A DNA stretch of 63,390 nt from an uncultured Clostridia bacterium (GTDB lineage Bacteria; Bacillota; Clostridia; Christensenellales; UBA1242): the NCBI GenBank assembly GCA_944384535.1, contig CALWTS010000030.1:1-63390 (forward strand), read 5' to 3'. Position numbers and translations under genes: made by a program. Below the pieces are notes generated by a model. That model worked only from the letters and a program-made list of their open reading frames with translations, did not search any database and had not been told where the DNA came from. Of this stretch, positions 1-8,291 are shown one piece after another. Numbering within the stretch: position 1 is the stretch's first letter; each line of letters starts with the position of its first letter.

Positions 1-412
1 TGCAGTCCCTGATGTGGCTAAATTTTTAACGCTTGATTTGTCTTTATATCCTACCTCTTCTGGACCAAATATTGTTAATTTATTAATATTATCAAACTTT
101 AAATCACTTGTTATATTAATTTCTATTTTAATAAATCCTGTTCCCGTTGGTATATTATGAGTTTTGGAATAAGACGAACATCTTTTTATAAACTCACCAT
201 TTGCTTTGTATGTATATATTCCACATATAGAATAATTTGAGGTTAATTGTATATCACTACCAGTATTATTTACAACAAGTTATTTTTCTACCCCAAATAC
301 TCGCATTAGAATTACTACGATTATATAATATTACAGCAAATATCAAACATATTAAAACCATAAACACACATACAAAAATTAAAATATTTGATTTAGTTAA
401 AAATTTTTTCAT
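1..412 (-). pseudogene. Frameshifted membrane-anchored extracytoplasmic protein (partial)
   Basis: The gene runs off the left edge. Reading from the ATG at 412 (AGAGGT ribosome site just upstream), the protein starts with KKFLTKS and one hydrophobic segment (about residues 9-29), typical of a signal anchor. The frame then hits a stop at 266. From about 280 downwards a different frame is open to position 1 and encodes a Ser/Thr/Asn-rich domain (for example VVNNTGSDIQLTSNYSICG) that looks like a secreted beta-rich domain. The switch lies in or near the A-run at about 275-285, so one indel probably broke one gene; an assembly error is equally possible. No family is recognised. An upstream TTG at 457 is open but lacks a ribosome site. 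Confidence 0.5.
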
Positions 413-455
413 TTTTACCTCTTTAAGATATTCTATAATTTTTATAAATATAGTC

Positions 456-494
456 AAAAAAATAGCAAAAATTAGTAAATATTTGCTATTTTTT
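456..494. terminator. Bidirectional intrinsic terminator
   Basis: A-run, stem AATAGCAAA / TTTGCTATT and T-run form a hairpin that works on either strand. It lies just past the stop of the GNAT-like gene ending at 508 and before the broken gene starting at 412. Confidence 0.75.
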
Positions 495-507
495 GAATGT
501 ATTTTTA

Positions 508-1155
508 TTAATTTTTTATCCTATACATCTCTTCTAAACGATCTGCAAATAAAGCATAAGGATAAAACTTTTTTGGAGAAAATTCTTTAAGATAAATTTT
601 TGAGTTATATGGTGTTTTTTTGTAAAAATTCATTTTTAATACGTTGACATATTTTAAATCTAATTCATTAACAACATCAAATAATGTGCTTATAACTTTT
701 AATTGATATCTTTGATATAAAATAGTTAAAAAATAATATAAACAGTTTTGTGATAAAGATAACAAATCATAAACATTTTTATTTGCTAAATAAGCAGTAG
801 ACAAAAAGAACAATATAGCCTCTTTATCCTTTTCTAAATTCGCAACATCTCTTTCTCCAAGTGTAAAATAAGATATATCACCTCTTTTATATAATTCAAA
901 AGATTCTTTTTTTAAAAGAAAGAAAAAATTATAACCTATCACTTTATTTGTTTCGATATCATAAAAAATAAAACAAAGCTCATTATGTGCAAGAATTAAA
1001 CTTTTCATTTTAGAACTTTCATATAAATAATTATATTCAAAAAACTTTTTATCTAAATCGAAACATTGATTTATTAATTTTTCAGATATGTCCTGCCCTT
1101 GAAAACAAATTATGTTTGGCGGACATTCTTCGAAATGAACATTTCCTACAATCAT
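508..1155 (-). CDS. GNAT-like protein, divergent paralogue of its upstream neighbour
   Basis: 215 aa, no signal peptide or membrane segment. It aligns by eye with the product of 1171-1962: both have an N-terminal [IL]xxxxFDLDxxFF-like stretch, a VIGYNFFFLL / VVGYFQAFPL strand that resembles strand 4 of the GNAT acyltransferase fold, and a following charged loop. The acetyl-CoA-binding motif (Q/RxxGxG/A) is not recognisable here, so activity is uncertain. The start is preceded by AAAGAGGT and lies 15 nt after its neighbour's stop, so the two are probably co-transcribed and arose by duplication. Inference only: a degenerate acyltransferase or acyl-CoA-binding sensor. Confidence 0.5.
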   Translation of the reverse strand: MIVGNVHFEECPPNIICFQGQDISEKLINQCFDLDKKFFEYNYLYESSKMKSLILAHNELCFIFYDIETNKVIGYNFFFLLKKESFELYKRGDISYFTLGERDVANLEKDKEAILFFLSTAYLANKNVYDLLSLSQNCLYYFLTILYQRYQLKVISTLFDVVNELDLKYVNVLKMNFYKKTPYNSKIYLKEFSPKKFYPYALFADRLEEMYRIKN

Positions 1156-1170
1156 AATAGACCTCTTTTG

Positions 1171-1962
1171 TTATTCTATATTGTTGCTTTTACTGTTATT
1201 CCTTTCTGTTAACTTATCCAAATCATTTCCTAAAACTTTTCTTGTATCTTTTGTTTTTGCTCGCTTATATTCTTCAACAAGTTCAACAGGAATTAAATCT
1301 TTTGATCGATCGCTTTCATCCAATAATTTACTTGGATCGAACTCAGAGTAACATAATAAAAAGTCATTTTCTTTATCTTCGTGAACAATATTATTTCCAG
1401 TAATCTTTCTAGCTAAATTTTGTCCTTTTTTACTTACTCCTTCACATAATACAGTTTCAATATTTGCTCCTTGTTTTGTAACTGCGATAACACTTTTCAT
1501 AAACTCTGATAAAAGAACTTTATACATTTTTTTACCATTAAGTTCGCCGCCAAAATCATCAATAACCTTTCCTCTATATTCATCAGATATTCCAACAGAC
1601 CACACATATAGACAAAGAGGTTTACCACTCTCATATGTTGCAACAACATCTTCTGTTATATCTTTAAAAGTTTTTTTACCTTCAATATAGTCTTGAGCAA
1701 ATTCTTTCTCTAATGGAAAAGCTTGAAAATATCCTACAACTTTATCTTCCTTTCTATCATAAATTACAGTAGTAGTTAAAATATTTTTTTCTAAAAATGA
1801 TTTTAAAACATCTTCAGGCATTGAAGTGTCAGCTTGAAAGTCAGTAGAATCTTCACTAAAGACTTCACTATCCAATGCTACTATTTTATCAAATAATGAA
1901 GGATCAATATCTCTGCCTGTTATAGTGATAAACCTGCCTCTTTTATCTTCTTTAAACTTCAT
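1171..1962 (-). CDS. GNAT-like acyltransferase, putative
   Basis: 263 aa, soluble. Residues about 60-130 show a GNAT-like pattern: VIYDRKEDKVVGYFQAFPL (strands 3-4) and then LYVWSVGISDEYRGKVIDD, where SVGISDEYRGK resembles the V.P.yRgkG acetyl-CoA pyrophosphate loop. The C-terminal 60 residues are highly charged and probably disordered. AAAGGAG lies 7 nt before the ATG. It heads a two-gene unit with the paralogue at 508-1155. Substrate unknown; the assignment rests on pattern only. Confidence 0.55.
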   Translation of the reverse strand: MKFKEDKRGRFITITGRDIDPSLFDKIVALDSEVFSEDSTDFQADTSMPEDVLKSFLEKNILTTTVIYDRKEDKVVGYFQAFPLEKEFAQDYIEGKKTFKDITEDVVATYESGKPLCLYVWSVGISDEYRGKVIDDFGGELNGKKMYKVLLSEFMKSVIAVTKQGANIETVLCEGVSKKGQNLARKITGNNIVHEDKENDFLLCYSEFDPSKLLDESDRSKDLIPVELVEEYKRAKTKDTRKVLGNDLDKLTERNNSKSNNIE

Positions 1963-2040
1963 AAATATCTCCTTTAGATATTCGCTACAACGATTATATC
2001 ATTAATTTTAAAAAAAAACAATATATAAATTTGAAAAACG

Positions 2041-2070
2041 AAAAATTAGCAAAGAAAAATCTTTCTCTGC
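2041..2070 (-). terminator. Intrinsic terminator after the spoVM-like ORF
   Basis: On the minus strand a GCAGAGAAA / TTTCTTTGC stem with one mismatch and a four-base loop is followed by TAATTTTT. It closes the feoAB/spoVM-like unit. Confidence 0.5.
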
Positions 2071-2093
2071 TTTTATAATTAAATAACACAAAT

Positions 2094-2195
2094 TTATTGT
2101 TTATTTTTAGCGAATTTTTTCAATAAAAAGCTTAACCATCTAGGAGCTTTTATACAAATAATTTTAAATTTACTATTTTCTTTTTGTTTTTCCAT
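2094..2195 (-). CDS. spoVM: SpoVM-like amphipathic peptide
   Basis: A 33-aa ORF (MEKQKENSKFKIICIKAPRW at its N-terminus) ending in a Lys-rich helix. The part from residue 9 on matches the SpoVM pattern: a short basic/hydrophobic strand, IK-x-P, then an amphipathic helix (WLSFLLKKF) with basic residues. SpoVM (about 26 aa in B. subtilis) marks convex forespore membrane and recruits SpoIVA and AAA ATPase FtsH regulation during spore coat assembly. The Lys-x-Pro kink is the diagnostic residue set. The nine-residue N-terminal extension is unusual. The ribosome site is weak: GGAGTGG lies about 13 nt upstream. It sits 50 nt after feoB and has its own terminator. Alternative: chance ORF; the match and the spore-forming context argue against that. 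Confidence 0.55.
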   Translation of the reverse strand: MEKQKENSKFKIICIKAPRWLSFLLKKFAKNKQ

Positions 2196-2245
2196 ATTAA
2201 ATCATATTCCACTCCAAACTTAAATGTTACAAAAGTAAATATTAT

Positions 2246-4324
2246 TTATTTTTTACAATTTGGACATTTATTACAAACTTTTTTATTTTTTATTTTATTT
2301 AAGATTACTACACAACTAATGACAAATATTAACAAAGTTAAAAATATTGATAATACAAACGCTATTGTATAAATCTCACTTAATCTAGCAAATGTGTAAA
2401 CAAAAAATGAAATTAAATAAGCAATAATTAATTCAATAATAACACCAATAATAGTCCATTTCCTTCCAATTTCTTTATTTAATATAGATAATGTTGCAAT
2501 ACAAGGAAAATACAATAAACAAAATACCAAATATGATAAAACTGTAGCCCCAGAATTAAAGTGAATTAAAAATGATTCATCATGTAAAGACTCCCCTAAA
2601 GAAACAACACTGTTTTCATTTATATTATTAAACATAGATATGGATGAAATAATGACTTCCTTTGCAACCAATCCAGCAATTAAAGCAGCTGAAAGTCCCC
2701 AATTTCCAAATCCCAAAGGAATAAAAATCGGTGAAATGATTTTTCCAAGAGATTCGAGCATGCTAATTCCATTTCCGTTTGCTACATATTGAAATGTAAA
2801 AGAAAAATTGGATAAAATCCAAACTATTATATTCATTGCTAAAATTAAAGTTCCAACTCTTGCGAAAAAAAGTTTTATATTTAACCATAGTAAAGAAATT
2901 GTTCGTTTTATACTAATTAACCTATATGGTGGAAACTCCAAAATAAAAGATTGTTTTTTACTTTTTAAAAATGTTTTTTCAAAAAATAGAGACATTAAAA
3001 TTGCAATAAAAATCCCCAAGAGATAAAGGGCAATAATTACAAATATATTATTAACGCCAAAAAAAGCACCACCAATAACAGCATATATTGGAAATTTTGC
3101 AGAACAAGACATATAAGGTGTAAGAAGAGCTGTTTTGATTTTAGAATTTTTATCCTCCATATTCCTTGCGGTAAGAACAGCGGTTGTTGAACATCCAAAT
3201 CCCATTAATAATGTATAAACACTTTTACCAGATAATCCAACTTTTCCTAATATATCTTCAAAAACAAAAGCCACTCTTGCTAAATAACCACTATCTTCAA
3301 GTAAAGATAAAAAAAAGAAAAGTAAAGCGACCTGAGGTAGAAATGATAATATCGATCCCACTCCTCCTATTATCGCCACATCAAATAAATTAACAATCCA
3401 AGAGTTTTGTCCAAAAATCGTAATCATCAAATTAGTTAAAGGGTTAGCAACGAACTTTTCAAGCAAAAAAGAAAGACAATCACTAAAAAAAGAACCTACT
3501 GAAAAAAATGTAATATAAAATGACAATGAAATAAACAATAAAAATATTGGAAATGCTAAAAAACGATTTAAAAGAATTTTATCTAGTTTGCTATAACCAT
3601 ATACTTTAACTTTATTTGTTACACATTTATCTACTAAAAAGTCAATATAATTATATCTTTCATATGAAACATCTTCCATTTGATTAAAACAAATATTAAT
3701 TTTATATTTATTTTTTATGTTTTCATCATCCTCAATAAGTTTAATTTTTTCAAAAATACTTAAGTTTTGTTTTTTAATAGAAGTTATTTCATCTAATTTG
3801 CTAAAATCCAAATTTTTAATGTACGGAAGAGTATATTTATTGTCATATGATTGGCTAATAATCATGTCGTTAAGTTTGTTCAATGATTTTTTATCACTCG
3901 CATTTACATAAACAACTTTAATACCTAACAGTTTTTCTAAAAGAGAATAATTTATTTTACAAATAGGTCTTTTATCGATTTGATTTACAACTAAAATTAT
4001 TTTACAACCAAGTTCCATTAAACCTAATGTTAAATAAAGGTTTCTTTGAATATTACTTGCATCACATATATTAATAGTTAACCTGTCTTTGTGTTCTAAA
4101 ATATATTTACACGCAACATCTTCTTCATAACTTAAAGGTGTAAGTGAATAAATACCTGGTAAATCTACAAGATTAATTTTATTTTTTTTATAATCATAAA
4201 TTTTAGCCTTTTCCTCAACCGTAACACCATGCCAATTGCCAACATGTTCATGAGAATTAGTCAAATTATTGAAAAGTGTTGTTTTCCCTGTATTAGGATT
4301 TCCTACCAAATTTACATTAATCAT
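2246..4324 (-). CDS. feoB: Ferrous iron transporter FeoB
   Basis: 692 aa inner-membrane Fe(II) permease. The N-terminal G domain shows G1 GNPNTGKTT (residues 8-16), G3 DLPGIYSL (about 54) and G4 NQID (about 115). After the helical GDI-like spacer come the paired Gate/core membrane domains with many hydrophobic segments, including VFEDILGKVGLSGKSVYTLL and GFGCSTTA, a typical FeoB Gate signature. The C-terminus ends in a Cys-rich tail (CNKCPNCKK), as seen in some Firmicutes FeoB. It begins 15 nt after feoA. Length is usual for the Clostridial form. Probably used for anaerobic iron uptake. Confidence 0.95.
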   Translation of the reverse strand: MINVNLVGNPNTGKTTLFNNLTNSHEHVGNWHGVTVEEKAKIYDYKKNKINLVDLPGIYSLTPLSYEEDVACKYILEHKDRLTINICDASNIQRNLYLTLGLMELGCKIILVVNQIDKRPICKINYSLLEKLLGIKVVYVNASDKKSLNKLNDMIISQSYDNKYTLPYIKNLDFSKLDEITSIKKQNLSIFEKIKLIEDDENIKNKYKINICFNQMEDVSYERYNYIDFLVDKCVTNKVKVYGYSKLDKILLNRFLAFPIFLLFISLSFYITFFSVGSFFSDCLSFLLEKFVANPLTNLMITIFGQNSWIVNLFDVAIIGGVGSILSFLPQVALLFFFLSLLEDSGYLARVAFVFEDILGKVGLSGKSVYTLLMGFGCSTTAVLTARNMEDKNSKIKTALLTPYMSCSAKFPIYAVIGGAFFGVNNIFVIIALYLLGIFIAILMSLFFEKTFLKSKKQSFILEFPPYRLISIKRTISLLWLNIKLFFARVGTLILAMNIIVWILSNFSFTFQYVANGNGISMLESLGKIISPIFIPLGFGNWGLSAALIAGLVAKEVIISSISMFNNINENSVVSLGESLHDESFLIHFNSGATVLSYLVFCLLYFPCIATLSILNKEIGRKWTIIGVIIELIIAYLISFFVYTFARLSEIYTIAFVLSIFLTLLIFVISCVVILNKIKNKKVCNKCPNCKK

Positions 4325-4339
4325 ATTTAACCCTTTATT

Positions 4340-4570
4340 TTAAAAATCAACTAAAATACATGAAACGATATCTTTTTTTAGTGTAAGAGTATAACCCCTA
4401 ATCTCAATAAGATATGCCTTTTTTAATAAAGATCTTCCAATAAGACGAATCTTTTGCCCTTTTGTGAAACCTAAATCTAACAACCTTCTTTTAACTTTAT
4501 CACCAACACTATAGGAAATCTTATGAATTTTATAAAAAGTTCCCAATTTTCCATTTAATAAATTTTCCAT
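4340..4570 (-). CDS. feoA: Iron transport accessory protein FeoA
   Basis: 76-aa SH3-like beta-barrel protein that assists FeoB. Recognised by the pattern GDKVKRRLLDLGFTKGQKIR, the usual RRLLDLGF core of FeoA, and the terminal beta strands with Ser-rich loop. It is directly upstream of feoB in an operon. No Shine-Dalgarno sequence is visible before the ATG at 4570, which is unusual beside its neighbours; I could not identify a convincing promoter in the 108 bp it shares with nrdR on the opposite strand. Confidence 0.9.
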   Translation of the reverse strand: MENLLNGKLGTFYKIHKISYSVGDKVKRRLLDLGFTKGQKIRLIGRSLLKKAYLIEIRGYTLTLKKDIVSCILVDF

Positions 4571-4630
4571 AATGTAATTTATTGATTAAAAAAAGTTTAT
4601 ATTACAAAAATATAAAAATTTATAAAAAGT

Positions 4631-4659
4631 TTGTCTAAAATAATTAAATATGATATATT
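4631..4659 (+). promoter_or_regulatory. SigA-type promoter of nrdR
   Basis: TTGTCT, 17-bp spacer, TATATT. The predicted transcript start (about 4666) falls at the beginning of the AAGGAG ribosome site, so the leader would be very short. Confidence 0.5.
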
Positions 4660-4678
4660 TAGTATAAGGAGATTTAAT

Positions 4679-5122
4679 ATGAAATGTATATATTGTGATA
4701 GTGAAGAAAGCAAAGTCTTAGACTCCAGAAATAGCGATGAGTTAAATGCTATTAGAAGAAGAAGAGAATGTTTAAGTTGCGGAAGAAGATTCACAACTTA
4801 TGAAACAATAGAAACTACGCCAATTTTGGTAATAAAGAATGATGGCTCTAGACAATCTTTTGACGCTTCAAAATTAAAAAATGGAATAATTAAAGCTTGT
4901 GAAAAAAGACCTGTAAGCATGAGTCAAATAGATAATATAGTTTCTAACATTGAAAAAACTATTCAAAATAAATTAACACAAGAAATAAAATCATCTACAC
5001 TTGGTGAAATGGTTATGGATGCATTAAAAGATTTAGATGAAGTAGCATATGTAAGATTTGCATCAGTGTACAAACATTTTAAAGATGTTGATTCTTTCAA
5101 AAAATTACTTGAAAGTATGTAA
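4679..5122 (+). CDS. nrdR: Transcriptional repressor NrdR
   Basis: 147-aa ribonucleotide-reductase repressor. The N-terminal zinc ribbon has CIYC and CLSC pairs with the conserved SKVLDSR and RRRREC stretches; residues about 48-135 form the ATP-cone (VIKNDGSRQSFDASKLKNGI) that senses ATP/dATP. The open frame extends upstream to 4631, but the ATG at 4679 is preceded by AAGGAG at 7-nt spacing and matches the family's MxCPxC start. Usual length. It is a monocistron between feoA and a terminator. Its nrd targets are not in the window. Confidence 0.95.
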   Translation: MKCIYCDSEESKVLDSRNSDELNAIRRRRECLSCGRRFTTYETIETTPILVIKNDGSRQSFDASKLKNGIIKACEKRPVSMSQIDNIVSNIEKTIQNKLTQEIKSSTLGEMVMDALKDLDEVAYVRFASVYKHFKDVDSFKKLLESM

Positions 5123-5150
5123 AAAAAGTTCACAATTGTGAACTTTTTTT
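5121..5150. terminator. Bidirectional terminator nrdR / 5149 gene
   Basis: Perfect palindrome AAGTTCACAATTGTGAACTT flanked by A- and T-runs, placed between convergent genes. Confidence 0.9.
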
Positions 5151-6990
5151 AAAATAATTCAATATCAATATTTGAACTTTTTTGCTCTCTTGTAGATAAT
5201 GTCTTAAAATAATTATATACATTTTTTTTAATTAACATCATTGTATCATACATAATTTCTTCAGTATTATCTCTTTCAATGAGCTTTTTAAACATTTTTT
5301 TATCTTTTTTAGTTTCAATATCTTCTAATTGTTTTATTGTGATTTTAGAATTTTTTATAATAATATTATCAATATTTTCTTGATATTTTTCTAAATCATT
5401 TGTTTTGAAAAAATCTGTCAAAAGTTTTAATGAGACACTTGGGTTTTCTTTAGTTAAATAATCTAAAATTTCATCTACATCATCTTTATAAAGGTCTTGA
5501 ATATTAGGTAAAACATTTATTTTCTTTAAATAATTAATCGTTTTAACAGCAATTTCCACTTTAATAAAATTAAGAAGTGTAATCAATTTTTTCGCGTTTC
5601 CAAAAACATTATTTTGATCAATAGAAAAATTTTCATTAATTAAATATGAACTTTCATTCAAATCATTCATTAAAATAATATGAATTAAATCTTTCACATC
5701 TTTATAAGTTAAACTGTCTATATTAGGTAAAAAACCTCCATTTTTAGCATAGTCTAAAATACAAATATTATCACTAAATTTAGATGAATTTTCAAAAATA
5801 TATTTTTGTACAGCATATTCCCAAGATGAATAATCATGTTCAATAAACACATCCTTATCCTTTTTTATGGAAAATTCTTTTCCAATTTCTAAATTTTGCG
5901 TTTTAGAAGACCTTATTTGATAACTCAACAATCTATAAACTTTTTCTTCCGTCTTGATAAAGATTTTCTTTTTAGGATATTTTAAATACTCTAAATATGC
6001 AGGAGATATTTTTAAATCCTCAGTTTTGACCAAAGCTAAACTTCTTAAATTTCTTGCCTGTTCTAAATCAGGTTTAAAAATGGTAAGAGGAATAAATCTA
6101 TCTACCGATTTTACATAGCCATGAAATGGCCACATAAAATGGAGAAAACTTATTTTGTCATCATTTCTCCTAATACTATCAAAAGTTGAATCATTATGAA
6201 AAACTCCTTCTATTTTGTAAACTTCATCTTTTAAAACTACCATATTAGAAGCATGAAAATCTCTTTCCTGTTTTGTATAAATATTTCTATAAATATTTGA
6301 ATTAGAAATCTTTTCATATTTTAAATTTTCTTTTCTTTTTTTAGGGAAAAAACTTGCAACCACATCAACTTTAAAATTATGATGTTGTGGATCTACTAAA
6401 TCTGCAAGCGTTTTAAACCATTTGGCATAACCAACACAAACAATTCCTTTTCTATCTTTTTGTAAAACAGAATATAAATTTCTAGTCGCATCAGAAGATA
6501 CGTTTTCATTTTTAATATAATAATTATTAGCAACAATATTATGTATGGCAAAAAGTTTCTCTAAAGGACTAAATGGTCTAGTTTTCCCATCAAAATTCAC
6601 AACATAACCTCTATTTATTACATCGGCTTGACTTTGTAACCTTTCATTAACTTCTTTTATTTCTTCTAGTGAATAGGTTGAACTTTCTTCTAAAAATTCA
6701 ATAGACATGTTTTTATTGTAATTATTATTAATTTTTTCAATAAAACTTTTTAATCTATCTAAATGGTTTAATTCTGATTTACTGTAAGTTAATTTTTGTC
6801 TATTCACAACAATTTTCTTTACATCATATTCATTTATTAAATTCATTATAGTTAAAATTACGTTTTTATTAATCATAGACGCAGTAACATGTATATTATC
6901 AAAGCTCGTTACTTCATCATCATTTAACCTTATAATTTCGCCATTATTTCCAACTGCGTAACTTACAGGAGCATTATCAAAATCTTTCAT
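5149..6990 (-). CDS. Transglutaminase-like domain protein, 613 aa
   Basis: Soluble, with no signal peptide. Residues about 180-270 resemble a transglutaminase/cysteine-peptidase fold: GIVCVGYAKWFKTLADLVD places a Cys at the start of the nucleophile helix as in GxCxGYAxaf, and FHASNMVVLKDEVYKIEGV gives the His strand; the expected Asp may be the D of FHND. The N-terminal 170 residues and C-terminal 300 residues (helical, Lys/Asn-rich) are not recognised. A near-consensus promoter lies directly upstream, but the ATG is only 12 nt from the -10 box and no ribosome site is visible, so the mRNA has almost no leader. It is single-gene, bounded by terminators on both sides. Function unknown. Confidence 0.6.
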   Translation of the reverse strand: MKDFDNAPVSYAVGNNGEIIRLNDDEVTSFDNIHVTASMINKNVILTIMNLINEYDVKKIVVNRQKLTYSKSELNHLDRLKSFIEKINNNYNKNMSIEFLEESSTYSLEEIKEVNERLQSQADVINRGYVVNFDGKTRPFSPLEKLFAIHNIVANNYYIKNENVSSDATRNLYSVLQKDRKGIVCVGYAKWFKTLADLVDPQHHNFKVDVVASFFPKKRKENLKYEKISNSNIYRNIYTKQERDFHASNMVVLKDEVYKIEGVFHNDSTFDSIRRNDDKISFLHFMWPFHGYVKSVDRFIPLTIFKPDLEQARNLRSLALVKTEDLKISPAYLEYLKYPKKKIFIKTEEKVYRLLSYQIRSSKTQNLEIGKEFSIKKDKDVFIEHDYSSWEYAVQKYIFENSSKFSDNICILDYAKNGGFLPNIDSLTYKDVKDLIHIILMNDLNESSYLINENFSIDQNNVFGNAKKLITLLNFIKVEIAVKTINYLKKINVLPNIQDLYKDDVDEILDYLTKENPSVSLKLLTDFFKTNDLEKYQENIDNIIIKNSKITIKQLEDIETKKDKKMFKKLIERDNTEEIMYDTMMLIKKNVYNYFKTLSTREQKSSNIDIELF

Positions 6991-7002
6991 ATTTCTAGTA
7001 GA

Positions 7003-7031
7003 ATTATAATAAAAAAAACAAAAATTGTCAA
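7003..7031 (-). promoter_or_regulatory. Consensus SigA promoter of the transglutaminase-like gene
   Basis: TTGACA (7026-7031), 17-bp spacer, TATAAT (7003-7008): a perfect match. Predicted start about 5-6 nt before the ATG at 6990, without a Shine-Dalgarno sequence. Confidence 0.8.
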
Positions 7032-7035
7032 TATG

Positions 7036-7063
7036 AAAAAAGACAGCATTATCTGTCTTTTTT
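7036..7063 (-). terminator. Terminator of the spoIIGA-sigE-sigG-ymxH unit
   Basis: Stem AAAAAAGACAG / CTGTCTTTTTT around a CATTAT loop; it overlaps the last codons of the ymxH-like gene. Confidence 0.85.
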
Positions 7064-7349
7064 ACTTTTTTGAAGGTTGATTTAATATATATGGATTCGT
7101 AGGAACTCCCTGTGCAGGTAATTCAACCAAAATGGCATCTTCTCCTATCCTTACAATGCAACCATAAGGAATAAATAATTGATTAGAATTTTTAAATAAA
7201 TTCCAACCAGTTTTTTCACCTGGCACTAAAAATCCTAATACTCTAGCAGAACCCAAGTCAAAAACCATATCAATAATATGTCCTAGTTTTCTTCCATCTA
7301 AAATATTAACCACTTCTTTACATCTTAATTCGATAAATGAACTTTCCAC
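7062..7349 (-). CDS. YlmC/YmxH-family PRC-barrel sporulation protein
   Basis: 95 aa. The PRC-barrel pattern is clear: LRCKEVVNILDGRKLGHIID at the N-terminus, then the acidic DLGSARVLGFLVPG strand and IPYGCIVRIGEDAILVEL. In Bacillus and Clostridia one YlmC/YmxH protein is encoded just after sigG, as here (38 nt after the sigG stop), and family members are annotated as sporulation proteins with no known reaction. It is the last gene before the terminator at 7036-7063. Confidence 0.85.
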   Translation of the reverse strand: MESSFIELRCKEVVNILDGRKLGHIIDMVFDLGSARVLGFLVPGEKTGWNLFKNSNQLFIPYGCIVRIGEDAILVELPAQGVPTNPYILNQPSKK

Positions 7350-7387
7350 AAAAATAATTTATGAGAATAAATAACAAAAAATGACAA

Positions 7388-8161
7388 TTAAATTAAAAAT
7401 TCTTTTACAACTTTTAGTGCATTTTTTTCAAGTCTTGAAACCTGAGCTTGACTGATACCAATCTCTTCACTAACTTCAGTTTGTGTCTTACCAATAAAAT
7501 ATCTCATTAATAATATTTCTCTTTCTCTATCAGACAAAGTTTTAATCGCATCTTTAAGCGAAATATTTTCAAAAATACAATCATCTGAATTTTTTGTATC
7601 GGCAATTTGATCCAAAAGATGTATGTTATCACTGCCATCAGTATACACAGGTTCACTTAAAGAGATAGTATCGCTAATTGCATCTAGAGCAAATGTTATT
7701 GTTTTTGCAGGAATATTAATGATTTTGGAAATTTCATCAATAGAAGGTTCATCAACTGAATTTTTAGATAATTCTTCTTTTGCTTGTAAAGCTTTATAAG
7801 CAACATCTCTTAATGATCGTGAAACACGAACTGAATTATTATCTCTTAAATATCTTCTTATCTCGCCAATAATCATAGGGACTGCGTAAGTCGAAAATCT
7901 TACATTTAATGATGAATCAAAATTATCTATCGCTTTCATAAGTCCAACACACCCAACTTGAAACATATCATCAGCCTTATCACCTTTCGCACCGAACCTA
8001 TGGACAACAGACAAAACTAATCTAAGATTTGCAACAACAAAATATTCTCTTGCTTGAGTATCACCTTTTTTTATTTTTTTCATAAGTTCAATCATATCTG
8101 CATTCGTAAGTTTAGGAAGTTTTGCAGTATCAACACCAGCTATACATACTTTTGAAGACAT
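7388..8161 (-). CDS. sigG: Forespore late sigma factor SigG
   Basis: 257-aa sigma-70-family factor that drives late forespore transcription. The N-terminal VCIAGVDTAKLP is the SigG-specific start that separates it from SigF. Region 2 (FQVGCVGLMKAIDNFD, RFSTYAVPMIIGEIRRYLRD) and region 4 (GKTQTEVSEEIGISQAQVSR) are intact. CGGAGGG precedes the ATG. It lies 130 nt downstream of sigE, the same order as in B. subtilis, with room for its own promoter (see findings). No anti-sigma factor gene is in the window. Confidence 0.95.
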   Translation of the reverse strand: MSSKVCIAGVDTAKLPKLTNADMIELMKKIKKGDTQAREYFVVANLRLVLSVVHRFGAKGDKADDMFQVGCVGLMKAIDNFDSSLNVRFSTYAVPMIIGEIRRYLRDNNSVRVSRSLRDVAYKALQAKEELSKNSVDEPSIDEISKIINIPAKTITFALDAISDTISLSEPVYTDGSDNIHLLDQIADTKNSDDCIFENISLKDAIKTLSDREREILLMRYFIGKTQTEVSEEIGISQAQVSRLEKNALKVVKEFLI

Positions 8162-8291
8162 TTTATCCCTCCGTAAAATGTATCTTTAGCAAAGCAGTAA
8201 ATTATTATACATTTGTGACAAAAAAGGATAATTTTCTTAAAAAATAACAAAATTATAAAAAAAACATAAAAAATATAAAAATTTTTATGTT

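Noticed and set aside
4340..4600. Leaderless start for feoA
   Set aside because: No Shine-Dalgarno, but TAAATT before the ATG has no -35 partner at the right distance.
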